NCBI RefSeq assembly: GCF_900178525.1
Contig: NZ_FXDJ01000008.1
Span: 563,001 to 627,000, forward strand
Source of the DNA: Massilibacteroides vaginae
GTDB taxonomy: Bacteria > Bacteroidota > Bacteroidia > Bacteroidales > Tannerellaceae
Reading direction: 5' to 3'
DNA: 64,000 nt
Shown: one piece after another, positions 25,407 through 34,473 of the stretch
How positions within the stretch are numbered: the first letter of the stretch is position 1
How the letters are laid out: each line of letters begins with the position of its first letter
Made by a program: the position numbers and the translations under genes
Notes under the pieces: model-generated
Told to the model about the DNA's origin: nothing
What the model saw: only the letters and a program-made list of their open reading frames with translations
Database searches by the model: none

Positions 25407-27638
25407 ATGGATGCGTACAAAGACTTTCAAGGAACTAAGTGGCAAGAAACAATTGACATCAACGACTTTATTCTAAAGAACTACACAGAATACACAGGAG
25501 ACGAGAAGTTCCTGGAATCTTCAACCGAGGCTACAAATAAATTATGGGCTGAGCTAAGCCAAATGTTTGTTGAGGAAAAAAAGAAAGGCATCTATGATGC
25601 TGAAACTAAAATGCCTTCTCAAATCGATGCTTACGGAGCAGGTTACATAGATCAAAAGCTTGAAAAAATTGTTGGACTTCAAACAGACAAACCGCTTAAA
25701 AGAGCAATATTCCCCAATGGCGGCTTGCGTATGGTGCAGCAAAGCCTTGAAGAATATGGCTACCAATTAGACCCGGTAACAACAGAGATTTTTTCTAAAT
25801 ACCGCAAAACGCATAACGAAGGCGTTTTCGCTGCTTACACAGACAGTATCCGCCGTGCCAGAAGTAACGGTTTATTAACCGGGTTACCTGATGCCTATGG
25901 ACGCGGACGTATTATCGGTGACTATCGCCGGGTGGCGCTTTATGGTGTAGATCGTTTAATAAACGAACGCGTAAAGCGTTTTCAAGAGTGCGACCCAATT
26001 GTTATGACCGACGATCTGATCCGTCTGCGTGAAGAACTAAGCTCACAAATTGAGGCACTAAAAGCACTTAAACGCATGGCGGAATCTTACGGTTTTGACA
26101 TTTCAAATCCGGCAAACAATGCCAAAGAAGCTATTCAGTGGACATACTTCGCTTATCTGGGAGCTATTAAAGATCAGAACGGAGCGGCAATGAGTTTAGG
26201 TCGTGTCACTACTTTTCTGGATATCTATATTGAACGTGATCTTAAAAACGGAACACTTACAGAACAAGAAGCTCAGGAATTGATGGATCACTTCGTTATG
26301 AAACTTCGCATTGTAAGATTTCTCCGCACAAACGAATACAACGAATTGTTCTCGGGTGATCCGGTTTGGGTAACAGAATCAATCGGGGGTATGACCAACA
26401 AAGGACGTTCAATGGTAACGAAGAACAGTTTCCGTATGTTGCATACATTATATAATTTAGGTCCGGCTCCGGAACCAAACCTAACAGTTCTTTGGAGCGA
26501 CCGCTTGCCTGAAGCCTGGAAGAAATATTGCGCCAAAGTTTCAATCGATACGTCATCTCTTCAGTATGAAAATGATGATTTGATGCGTCCGCAATTAGGA
26601 GACGACTACGGCATCGCTTGTTGTGTGTCGCCTATGCGTATCGGTCAGCAAATGCAATTCTTCGGTGCTCGCGCCAACCTACCAAAATCTTTGCTATATA
26701 CAATCAACGGAGGTAAAGACGAAATAACAAAAAAACAAGTTCTTCCTAAACATTGGGTTGAAAAGGTGTCTGGTGATTACCTTGAATTCGACGAAGTATG
26801 GGAAAAATTTGACCGCACACTCGATTGGGTTGCTGAAACCTACGTTAAAGCATTGAATATTATTCACTATATGCATGATAAGTATTCATACGAAGCGCTT
26901 GAAATGGCTTTGCATGATGTAGATATCGTTCGTACACAAGCCTTTGGTGTATCCGGTCTTTCAATTATCGCAGACTCGTTCGCTGCAATTAAATACGGGA
27001 AAGTTCGTATCGTAAGAGATGAAGACGGAGATGCGGTAGATTATGTAAATGAAAAAGACTACGTTCCTTTCGGAAATAACGACGACAACACAGACCAATT
27101 CGCAGTGCAAATTGTAGAATTGTTTATGAATAAGATTCGTAAACGCAAGATGTACAAAAACGCGACTCCTACACAATCGGTATTGACGATCACATCCAAT
27201 GTGGTTTACGGAAAGAAAACCGGAAACACTCCTGACGGACGTCGTGGTGGTACGCCATTTGCTCCGGGAGCAAACCCGATGCACGGACGAGACACGAAAG
27301 GAGCTGTAGCTTCGCTTGCATCCGTATCTAAACTGCCATTCGAACATGCAAACGATGGTATCTCCTACACATTCGCCATTACACCGAATACGTTAGGAAA
27401 GAACAGAGACGAAGAAGCACAAAACCTTTGCGGTTTGTTGGACGGTTATTTCCTACAAACAGGTCATCATCTGAATGTGAACATCTTCGATCGACAGTTA
27501 TTGATCGACGCAATGGAACATCCGGAACAATACCCTCAATTAACAATACGTGTTTCCGGTTATGCCGTTAATTTCGTCAGACTAACACGTGAACAACAAT
27601 TAGACGTAATAAACAGAACGATAGCAACAGCTATCTAA
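25407..27638 (+). CDS. pflB: Formate C-acetyltransferase (pyruvate formate-lyase)
   Basis: Converts pyruvate and CoA to acetyl-CoA and formate without oxygen. 743 aa. The catalytic cysteine pair is Cys405-Cys406 ([12 protein letters not shown]), diagnostic of true PFL rather than other glycyl radical enzymes. The radical glycine is Gly718 in [13 protein letters not shown] near the C-terminus. The activase gene pflA follows, with a 9-bp-stem hairpin between them. This marks mixed-acid style fermentation and an oxygen-sensitive lifestyle. Confidence 0.97.
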   Translation: MDAYKDFQGTKWQETIDINDFILKNYTEYTGDEKFLESSTEATNKLWAELSQMFVEEKKKGIYDAETKMPSQIDAYGAGYIDQKLEKIVGLQTDKPLKRAIFPNGGLRMVQQSLEEYGYQLDPVTTEIFSKYRKTHNEGVFAAYTDSIRRARSNGLLTGLPDAYGRGRIIGDYRRVALYGVDRLINERVKRFQECDPIVMTDDLIRLREELSSQIEALKALKRMAESYGFDISNPANNAKEAIQWTYFAYLGAIKDQNGAAMSLGRVTTFLDIYIERDLKNGTLTEQEAQELMDHFVMKLRIVRFLRTNEYNELFSGDPVWVTESIGGMTNKGRSMVTKNSFRMLHTLYNLGPAPEPNLTVLWSDRLPEAWKKYCAKVSIDTSSLQYENDDLMRPQLGDDYGIACCVSPMRIGQQMQFFGARANLPKSLLYTINGGKDEITKKQVLPKHWVEKVSGDYLEFDEVWEKFDRTLDWVAETYVKALNIIHYMHDKYSYEALEMALHDVDIVRTQAFGVSGLSIIADSFAAIKYGKVRIVRDEDGDAVDYVNEKDYVPFGNNDDNTDQFAVQIVELFMNKIRKRKMYKNATPTQSVLTITSNVVYGKKTGNTPDGRRGGTPFAPGANPMHGRDTKGAVASLASVSKLPFEHANDGISYTFAITPNTLGKNRDEEAQNLCGLLDGYFLQTGHHLNVNIFDRQLLIDAMEHPEQYPQLTIRVSGYAVNFVRLTREQQLDVINRTIATAI

Positions 27639-27651
27639 TATCCAATACAAT

Positions 27652-27675
27652 AGAGACGTGCGAAAACACGTCTCT
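27652..27675 (+). promoter_or_regulatory. Intercistronic hairpin between pflB and pflA
   Basis: AGAGACGTG-CGAAAA-CACGTCTCT is a perfect 9-bp stem with a 6-nt loop, ending 9 nt before the pflA start. It lacks a T run. It could stabilise the pflB message or limit read-through into pflA, giving less activase than enzyme. Confidence 0.6.
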
Positions 27676-27684
27676 ATTTGCATT

Positions 27685-28407
27685 ATGACGGGAAATATTC
27701 ACTCTTTCGAATCGTTCGGCACCAAAGATGGTCCGGGAATACGCTTTGTCATCTTTATGCAAGGATGCCCGCTTCGTTGTCTGTATTGCCACAATCCGGA
27801 CACATGGAATGTGAAGAATCGTGCCTATGAAATGACTCCGGAAGAAGTCTTCAAGGAAATCAATAAAGTAAAAAACTTTATCCGCAATGGCGGAATAACC
27901 ATTTCCGGTGGCGAACCCCTACTCCAACCCGATTTCATTCTCGAACTATTCAAACGCTGCAAAGAAGAAGGTATTCATACTGCAATAGACACTTCAGGTT
28001 ATCTACTGAATGATAAAATCAAGGATGTATTAGCACTGACCGACCTCGTTTTATTGGATATAAAACACATCAATCCCAACAAATACCAAACCCTGACTGC
28101 AAAACCATTAGAACCCACCCTGCAGTTTATCGATTATCTTACCGAAACAGAAAAACCAATGTGGGTACGCTATGTACTTGTTCCCGGCTATTCCAATGAC
28201 GAAGCCGACCTTCATCAATGGGCAAAATACGTATCCACCCTTCCTACAGTACAACGAGTAGATATTCTTCCTTTCCATCAAATGGGAATACACAAATGGG
28301 AACAAATCGGGGCAAAATACCAACTAAAAGAAGTACTTCCCCCCACAAAAGAAGAAATAATTCAAGCCGAAACCATTTTTAAAAGCTACGGATTACCGCT
28401 AATCTGA
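27685..28407 (+). CDS. pflA: Pyruvate formate-lyase activating enzyme
   Basis: Radical SAM activase that installs the glycyl radical on PflB. 240 aa from the ATG at 27685 (MTGNIHSFES). A GTG at 27658 is in frame but lies inside the hairpin and adds residues not usual for the family. Cluster cysteines are Cys28, Cys32 and Cys35 in GCPLRCLYCHN. Other motifs are GPGIRFVIF before the cluster and ISGGEPLLQP near residue 80. It is the second gene of the pfl unit. Confidence 0.95.
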   Translation: MTGNIHSFESFGTKDGPGIRFVIFMQGCPLRCLYCHNPDTWNVKNRAYEMTPEEVFKEINKVKNFIRNGGITISGGEPLLQPDFILELFKRCKEEGIHTAIDTSGYLLNDKIKDVLALTDLVLLDIKHINPNKYQTLTAKPLEPTLQFIDYLTETEKPMWVRYVLVPGYSNDEADLHQWAKYVSTLPTVQRVDILPFHQMGIHKWEQIGAKYQLKEVLPPTKEEIIQAETIFKSYGLPLI

Positions 28408-28503
28408 GTCAGAGCACAGTCTCTAAATGCAAAAAATCCATCCATCTTACCTCTATCTACTATTCTTAATACTAAAAAAGAATAGCTATATAGAATAAAA
28501 CAA

Positions 28504-28511
28504 TATTTTTG
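28504..28511 (+). promoter_or_regulatory. Promoter -7 box upstream of the GNAT-gene repeat leader
   Basis: TATTTTTG matches TAnnTTTG and precedes the phased array, so the repeats would be transcribed as a leader of about 120 nt. Confidence 0.5.
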
Positions 28512-28529
28512 TACTATATTTCTCTTTTT

Positions 28530-28637
28530 CTATATCTGTGGAAAAACTTTTCTATATCTGTGGTAAAGTTTTTCTATATATATAGAAAAAGGAAAATAAA
28601 GGATGTTTTCAAACAAATAAAGATTAACCGAGATTTT
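28530..28637 (+). repeat. Phased 21/22-bp repeat array in the leader of the GNAT gene
   Basis: Units begin at 28530, 28552, 28574, 28596 and 28617, spaced 22, 22, 22 and 21 bp, and the next step falls exactly on the ATG at 28638. The first two units start CTATATCTGTGG, the third contains a perfect 22-bp palindrome (28569-28590), and the last two start ATAAAG. Positions 28537-28596 match 11095-11154 with two mismatches. It is the same repeat family as the HU-gene leader. Confidence 0.85.
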
Positions 28638-28904
28638 ATGAACTATCAAATTACACATTTACAAGAAGAAAATCGCTTTGAAATTAAGATCGGCGAAGAC
28701 ATGGCGTATGTTGAATACACTTTGCATGATGAGAATCTGGATATTGAACATACATTTGTTCCAAAGCCTTTGGAGGGACAAGGTCTGGCAGCAGCTCTTG
28801 TAAAAAAGGCTTATGATTATGCTTTGGTAAATAATCTTAAACCACTCGCCACATGCTCTTATGCTGTTGCCTGGTTAGAGAGACATCCGGAATATAATCG
28901 TTAA
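28638..28904 (+). CDS. Small GNAT-like N-acetyltransferase (YidJ-type)
   Basis: 88 aa from the ATG at 28638 (MNYQITHLQEENRF). A longer frame from 28509 would translate the repeat leader and is rejected. It matches the compact GCN5-related family with EYTLHDENLDIEHTFVPKPL followed by an acetyl-CoA loop GQGLAAALVKKAYDYA and a C-terminal CSYAVAWLERHPEY. The family lacks the N-terminal half of typical acetyltransferases; substrates are unknown. It overlaps the 3' end of the convergent sigma-factor gene by 4 bp. Confidence 0.88.
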   Translation: MNYQITHLQEENRFEIKIGEDMAYVEYTLHDENLDIEHTFVPKPLEGQGLAAALVKKAYDYALVNNLKPLATCSYAVAWLERHPEYNR

Positions 28905-29479
28905 AGGAGTCCGATAAACGAAGGCAGATACTCTTTCAGATCTCTCCGCAGCAACTTTAGCGCTTGTTGTATGCGGTAATCAATTGTTTTGGGAGACAAG
29001 GAAAGTTTCTCTGCGATTTCATTGTAGGTCATATCTCTAAACCGGTTGAGTTCGAACGCTATTCGATAACTTTCCGGCAGACGCTTTAGTGCCTCTTCTA
29101 TTTTCAAGGTCAATTCTTCCACAATATAAAAGTCGGGAGCGTCATGCATATATCCCATATTTTCATGCACCGTCTTTTGCACCTTTTCTTTAAGCTCATT
29201 TCTCGACAAGAAAGTAAGGCATCTATTCTTAACCGATTGAAAGAAATATTGTCGCGGAGAGGTTGCAACCAACAACTGCCCTCTGTTCAACCACATATTC
29301 ACCATAATATCCTGCACAATATCCTGTCCGTCTTCAATGCTAACAAATTGCTTTGAATAAGCACACAACACAGCGTAATATCGGATAAAGAAGGTGTCAA
29401 AAGCCTTCTTATTACCAGCTTTAATGGCGTAAATTAGGTCTATATCTGACTGGTGGTTATCATTCATAACAGGATACAT
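28901..29479 (-). CDS. ECF RNA polymerase sigma factor (Bacteroidales family)
   Basis: 192 aa. Region 2 spans about 20-85 (FDTFFIRYYAVLCAYSKQFV, then DIVQDIMVNMW), and region 4 has MTYNEIAEKLSLSPKTIDYR followed by IQQALKLLRRDL. It belongs to the expanded ECF type paired with FecR/SusC in Bacteroidetes. The divergent FecR gene is its presumed anti-sigma. A TATGTTTG box at 29486-29493 is so close that the ATG at 29479 would be leaderless; the internal ATG at 29467 (MNDNHQSDID) is an alternative start giving a short leader. Confidence 0.92.
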   Translation of the reverse strand: MYPVMNDNHQSDIDLIYAIKAGNKKAFDTFFIRYYAVLCAYSKQFVSIEDGQDIVQDIMVNMWLNRGQLLVATSPRQYFFQSVKNRCLTFLSRNELKEKVQKTVHENMGYMHDAPDFYIVEELTLKIEEALKRLPESYRIAFELNRFRDMTYNEIAEKLSLSPKTIDYRIQQALKLLRRDLKEYLPSFIGLL

Positions 29480-29485
29480 TTAATA

Positions 29486-29493
29486 CAAACATA
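29486..29493 (-). promoter_or_regulatory. Promoter -7 box for the ECF sigma gene
   Basis: Minus strand TATGTTTG, consensus match, ending 7 bp before the first ATG of the sigma gene. Confidence 0.5.
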
Positions 29494-29642
29494 ATTCTTT
29501 TCGTTTTAATATGCGAAAGCTGATTGGCTTTCTTTGCGCATAATTGAGCTAATTTTGTGTTGGCTACAAAAATAAACTATCCGGGTTACGTATTTATGTA
29601 TTTTCTTTTACAAAAAAATGTTACAAAAAAATCATTTTTGTT

Positions 29643-29670
29643 TAGGAGGTAGGCGTTTTTGTTAGTCTTA
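29643..29670 (+). promoter_or_regulatory. Possible ECF-type promoter for FecR-SusCD
   Basis: TAGGAGGTAGG, then a T-rich spacer, then TTAGTCTTA resembles promoters recognised by Bacteroidales ECF sigma factors in front of anti-sigma/SusC operons (AGGGGT-like and CGTCTTA-like boxes, from memory). It lies 25 bp before the FecR ATG. A separate TAATTTTG box exists at 29550-29557. Confidence 0.45.
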
Positions 29671-29694
29671 AGAATATAGAAACGAACAAACGGA

Positions 29695-30723
29695 ATGAAT
29701 ACAGAACAAAACAACAGAAATAAAATAACAGAATTTGAATTAATCAGTTACTTCAAAGCTGAATTGAGCGAAGATGACAGAGGGTGCGTGGAAGCATGGA
29801 TTGATGCTTCCGAAGAAAACCGGGCTCTTGCCGAAAACATTTATACCATTATATTTGCGGATGAAACTTTGCACACCATTAATAATATATCAGCACATGA
29901 CGCGCTTAGGCAAGTAAATAAAAAAATTACCTTGTTTAAATTTCGTCAGGGAGGAAAATGGTTACAGCGCATAGCAGCTATTTTATTTATTCCTTTGTTA
30001 ATTACAACAATCTATCTTTCAACAAAAGATCTCAACGACGAACCGGAATATATATCACTCCGAACCAATCCGGGAATTGTAGCAGACTTTAAATTACCCG
30101 ACGGAACAAAAGTTTGGCTAAACGCACTTTCAACACTCACCTACCCTGCCAAGTTCTCAACAAAGAACAGAAAAGTGGAATTGTCCGGCGAAGCCTATTT
30201 TGACGTTGAGACAGATAAAAAGCGCCCATTCATAGTCGGTGTCAGCAACAATATTGAAGTTGAAGCAACAGGAACAGAATTCAACATTGACGCCTACGAT
30301 AATTTCGGTCAAATAACAGCCACACTGGCCGAAGGAAGCATCAAGATGAGATATCCGGATAAAGAAACAGGTATAAAAACACAAATACTAAAACCCGAAG
30401 AGAAAATCGTTTTTGACAAAAACAGCGGAAACATAATGCTAACAACAGCATCAACTCTTGTAGAAACAGGCTGGAAAGACGGGTTGATTTATTTAGAAAA
30501 CACCCCTTTAGAGCATTTATTACACACATTGAGCAAACGCTTTAATGCAAATTTCGTATTAGAGAACAATTCACTTAAAGAAAATTATTTTACCGGAGTT
30601 TTCGGAACACAAGACCTAAAATTGATACTACAGCATCTTGAAATATCTTCCGGCATTAAGCATCACGTAAAAATGCCTACAGAAAACGATCCGGAAGCAC
30701 GAATAACGATAAGACTATATTAA
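29695..30723 (+). CDS. FecR-type anti-sigma factor with DUF4974
   Basis: 342 aa inner-membrane protein. The N-terminal cytoplasmic anti-sigma part is residues 1-88, one transmembrane helix lies at about 91-109 (QRIAAILFIPLLITTIYLS), and the periplasmic part begins with the FecR domain: LRTNPGIVADFKLPDGTKVW, LSGEAYFDVETDKKRPFIV. The C-terminal DUF4974 (LEHLLHTLSKRFNANFVLEN) resembles the STN fold. It is expected to hold the divergent sigma factor until the SusC-like receptor signals ligand import. Confidence 0.93.
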   Translation: MNTEQNNRNKITEFELISYFKAELSEDDRGCVEAWIDASEENRALAENIYTIIFADETLHTINNISAHDALRQVNKKITLFKFRQGGKWLQRIAAILFIPLLITTIYLSTKDLNDEPEYISLRTNPGIVADFKLPDGTKVWLNALSTLTYPAKFSTKNRKVELSGEAYFDVETDKKRPFIVGVSNNIEVEATGTEFNIDAYDNFGQITATLAEGSIKMRYPDKETGIKTQILKPEEKIVFDKNSGNIMLTTASTLVETGWKDGLIYLENTPLEHLLHTLSKRFNANFVLENNSLKENYFTGVFGTQDLKLILQHLEISSGIKHHVKMPTENDPEARITIRLY

Positions 30724-30738
30724 TTTAAACAACACAAT

Positions 30739-30798
30739 TATGATGATGAATAAACCACCTTAGAAAAGGACGGGAAAGTGCTGGAGACACCTTCCCGT
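30739..30798 (+). promoter_or_regulatory. Mini-ORF and hairpin between the FecR and SusC genes
   Basis: An eight-codon frame (MMMNKPP plus stop) at 30739-30762 is followed by a stem of ACGGGAAAGTG with CACCTTCCCGT at 30770-30798 (one mismatch, 7-nt loop). No T run follows, so it is more likely an attenuator or message-processing structure separating low FecR from high SusC expression. Confidence 0.4.
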
Positions 30799-30824
30799 AC
30801 AAGAAACTGATTTCAGTATTACTC

Positions 30825-33800
30825 ATGCAAGTAATTAACCAGGTTTCATACAAAAAAAACTATTACAAATCTATGACAAAGAAAAATATGAACAAAGGAT
30901 TTAGAAACTCTGTTTTTCTTAATCTTTTAAAAATCAATACCATTAGAGGTCTGTTAGCCGCCGTTTTATTCCTGTCCGCAACAGGCGTATGTAACGCGTC
31001 AACCACGTATGCACAGACCGTTTCGCTCTCTCTGCATATAGAGAATAAACCTATACAACAAGTATTACAGGAAATAGAAAAAAACTCAGAATTCAAATTT
31101 TTCTATAACAATAAGCAGATTAATTTATCTCATAAAGTTTCTGTAGATATTTTGGAGAAAGATGTGTTTACAATCCTCGATCAAGTATTAAAAAACACAG
31201 ATATCAGTTATAAGGTTTTAGATAAAAACATTGTGCTGGCTCGTAAAAACATGTTGGATAAAACCAATTTAACAGAGTTACAACAACAGAAACAAAAAAC
31301 GGTAACCGGTACTATTGTCGATACATTCAACGAACCAATTATTGGAGCTAATATTTTAGTACAAGGAATGACTTTGGGTACAATTACGGATATCGATGGT
31401 CGGTTTACACTGACCGAAGTACCTGAGAATGCCACTCTTATCGTTTCATATATTGGATATATCGAACAACTAATCAAGGTTGAAGGGAAAAATCAACTGG
31501 CGGTTATATTAAGGGAAGATACGAAAGCCTTAGATGAAGTGGTTGTAGTAGGTTATGGTGTACAAAAGAAGCTTAACCTGACAGGTTCTGTTGAACAGGT
31601 AACTTCTGAAGTTTTTGAAAATCGCCCTATCACAAACATATCTCAGGGATTGGTTGGTGCAATTCCAAACCTGAATATAAAAATGGCAGATGGAAAGCCA
31701 ACTCAGTCTCCTTCATATAATGTGCGTGGTACCACATCTATCGGTCAAGGAGGTAGTGCGTTGGTATTGATTGACGGTGTAGAAGGAGACCCTCGCATGT
31801 TGAACCCCAATGACATCGAAAGTGTATCGGTACTTAAAGATGCGGCTTCTGCTTCAATTTATGGAGCACGTGCTGCTTTTGGTGTTGTTTTGATTACCAC
31901 AAAATCAGCATCCGAAGGAAAAACATCCGTTACCTATAGTGCTAACTTTTCATCCAAATCTCCCACTACTGTTCCGGATAATATTGTAGATTCTTATCCA
32001 TGGGCACAATCGTTCAGCGATGCATGGTCAAGATGGAATGACAATGGAAATACGCCTACGGCAGTAAACAAGACAATGACATTCTCACCGGCTTATTTAG
32101 CTGAAATCAAAAGAAGATGGGAAGACCCTTCTCTACCCAGAGTCGAAATAAATCCTACTACGGGCGCGTACGAATATTATTACAGCACCGACTGGTATAA
32201 AGAGTTATATAAAGATAGTTTCTTCGCACAAGATCATAATCTATCCATGTCTGGAGGTAATAATTTAGCAACCTATTATGTAGCTGCAAGATATAACGGT
32301 GAAGATGGGCTTTATCGTTACAGTCCGGATAAATATTCCATGTATAATATTCGTGGAAAAGGAACCCTTCAGTTGACAAAATGGCTGCAAATCGACAATA
32401 ATATTGAATACTCTTCTATGAGTTATTATCAACCGATCAATGTTGGTGAAGGTAGTAATATCTGGCGTAACATTGCCGATGAAGGTAACCCTTTAGCCCC
32501 ACTGCTCAACCCTGATGGAACATTGAGTTTCGTGTCTGCCTATACTGTTGGTGACCGTTACTTAGGAAAAAGCGGAGCGGATATTCGCCAGCGGGTTTTC
32601 AAAAACAAAGCCGGATTTAAAGCGGAGTTTTTAGATAAAAGCCTAACTATACGTGGAGATGTAACGCTGCAAAACACAGACTATGACCATGATCAAATAC
32701 GCGTACAGGTTCCATACAGCAGATACGAAGGTGTTATTGGCTATGCAGGAACAAATACGAATGATTTTGAGGTAAGAAAAAACACGAACGAGTATATTGC
32801 TACGAATTTATTTGCCAATTATATAAAATCATTCAGAGAATCACATAATTTCAATTTTTTAGTGGGATGGAATTATGAGCAATCTACGTATAAAAACTCA
32901 ACAGTTCGCCGTAACGGTATTGTGTATGAAGATGCAAGCGACATCAACCTTGCGCTTGGAAATAACATAACAACCACAGGAGGATATAGAAAATGGCGTG
33001 TAGCAGGTGGATTCTTCCGTGTAAATTATAATTTCAAAGAACGCTACCTTCTCGAAGTTAACGGGCGATATGATGGCTCTTCCAAATTCCCGGATTCACA
33101 GCAATGGGATTTCTTCCCATCTGCCTCAGTGGGTTGGCGTCTCTCCGAAGAAGCTTTCTGGCAGGTAGATCCTAAAGCTATCTCTAACATAAAACTTCGT
33201 TTATCTTACGGATCATTAGGAAATGGAACAATTGATCCTTATACGTTTAGTGAAAACTTTAGTATTAAGCAATCCGGACGTATCCTTAACGGAATCCGTC
33301 CGCAACAAACGTCTCAACCAAACGTTATCCCACATAGTTTAACATGGGAAACTGCAACAACAGGAAATATAGGGTTAGACATAAGTAGTTTAAACAATCG
33401 TCTGAGCTTTGCCGGAGACCTTTACCGCAGATGGACGAAGGATATGTACACAGTAGGACCAACTGTTCCGGCAATCTTCGGTACAGGAGTTCCCAAAGGT
33501 AATTATGGTGCTATGAGAACTACCGGATGGGAAATTTCGGTAAACTGGATGGATAAATTCAATGTCAATAACAAACCATTGAACTATAATGTAAGATTTA
33601 CTTTGGCCGATTATCAGTCTGTTATTACCGACTATTACAACCCGGACAAGAACCTGAGCGACTATTATGTTGGTCAGAAGATTGGAGAAATTTGGGGTTA
33701 TCGCGTAGAAGGTCTGTTTAAATCACAGGAAGAAATTGACAACTCCCCTTCACAATCCAATATTTTGGCGCATAATACACGCAAGAATCATGTAGGAGAC

Positions 33801-34460
33801 CTGAAGTTCAAAAATCTGGATGGAGATGATATTATTTATCATGGCTTAAACAGAGCAGATGACTCGGGAGACAAAACAATTATAGGAAATAAAGAACCAA
33901 GATATGTATTCGGTCTTACACTCGGAGCTGATTGGAACGGATTCTTTTTCTCTTCATTCTTCCAAGGAGTAGGAAAACAACAATGGTATCCTTCTAAAGA
34001 AGCTCGTTTCTGGGGACAATATAATCGTCCGTACAACGACTATCCACGTTGGCAGGAAAATCAACAATTCCGTCCCGAATTAAATAATTTTGATGCTTAT
34101 CTTCCATTACTTTCCGGATATACAGCACAGAATTCAAATGGCCAACTCAGTTTACCAAACGACCGATACCTACAAAACGTAGCTTATATTCGTTTAAGAA
34201 GTTTGAATATCGGTTATACAATTCCTAAACGGTTTACAGAGAAAATCAAAGCTCAGGATCTAAGAATCTATATCTCCGGGGAAAACCTGTGGACGTGGTC
34301 GCCATTGTATAAAAAAACAAAAGATACAGACGTAACTAATATCTGGGGAGCAGGATCTGAACTAACCGGTGTCGATAGCGACAAAACTCGTACTGATGGC
34401 GATGGATACGGTTATCCTGTTTTAAAGGCAATTACGCTTGGTTTATCTGTAAACTTCTAA
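30825..34460 (+). CDS. SusC/RagA TonB-linked outer-membrane receptor with STN domain
   Basis: 1211 aa if the first ATG is used; ATGs at 30873 and 30888 are plausible and leave a better signal peptide ending in VCNASTTYAQ. Residues about 65-140 form the STN signalling domain that contacts FecR proteins. Residues 158-230 are a carboxypeptidase-regulatory-like beta-sandwich, followed by the DEVVVVGYGVQKK motif (237-249) marking the plug. The rest is the 22-strand barrel, ending in ITLGLSVNF. It imports an unknown ligand with SusD. The STN domain shows it is a transducing receptor that reports ligand to sigma/FecR. Confidence 0.95.
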   Translation: MQVINQVSYKKNYYKSMTKKNMNKGFRNSVFLNLLKINTIRGLLAAVLFLSATGVCNASTTYAQTVSLSLHIENKPIQQVLQEIEKNSEFKFFYNNKQINLSHKVSVDILEKDVFTILDQVLKNTDISYKVLDKNIVLARKNMLDKTNLTELQQQKQKTVTGTIVDTFNEPIIGANILVQGMTLGTITDIDGRFTLTEVPENATLIVSYIGYIEQLIKVEGKNQLAVILREDTKALDEVVVVGYGVQKKLNLTGSVEQVTSEVFENRPITNISQGLVGAIPNLNIKMADGKPTQSPSYNVRGTTSIGQGGSALVLIDGVEGDPRMLNPNDIESVSVLKDAASASIYGARAAFGVVLITTKSASEGKTSVTYSANFSSKSPTTVPDNIVDSYPWAQSFSDAWSRWNDNGNTPTAVNKTMTFSPAYLAEIKRRWEDPSLPRVEINPTTGAYEYYYSTDWYKELYKDSFFAQDHNLSMSGGNNLATYYVAARYNGEDGLYRYSPDKYSMYNIRGKGTLQLTKWLQIDNNIEYSSMSYYQPINVGEGSNIWRNIADEGNPLAPLLNPDGTLSFVSAYTVGDRYLGKSGADIRQRVFKNKAGFKAEFLDKSLTIRGDVTLQNTDYDHDQIRVQVPYSRYEGVIGYAGTNTNDFEVRKNTNEYIATNLFANYIKSFRESHNFNFLVGWNYEQSTYKNSTVRRNGIVYEDASDINLALGNNITTTGGYRKWRVAGGFFRVNYNFKERYLLEVNGRYDGSSKFPDSQQWDFFPSASVGWRLSEEAFWQVDPKAISNIKLRLSYGSLGNGTIDPYTFSENFSIKQSGRILNGIRPQQTSQPNVIPHSLTWETATTGNIGLDISSLNNRLSFAGDLYRRWTKDMYTVGPTVPAIFGTGVPKGNYGAMRTTGWEISVNWMDKFNVNNKPLNYNVRFTLADYQSVITDYYNPDKNLSDYYVGQKIGEIWGYRVEGLFKSQEEIDNSPSQSNILAHNTRKNHVGDLKFKNLDGDDIIYHGLNRADDSGDKTIIGNKEPRYVFGLTLGADWNGFFFSSFFQGVGKQQWYPSKEARFWGQYNRPYNDYPRWQENQQFRPELNNFDAYLPLLSGYTAQNSNGQLSLPNDRYLQNVAYIRLRSLNIGYTIPKRFTEKIKAQDLRIYISGENLWTWSPLYKKTKDTDVTNIWGAGSELTGVDSDKTRTDGDGYGYPVLKAITLGLSVNF

Positions 34461-34473
34461 TATAAAAGACAAT

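Noticed and set aside
28509-28637. 43-residue N-terminal extension of the GNAT protein
   Set aside because: It is a translation of the phased repeat leader, and the compact GNAT family starts at the ATG at 28638.
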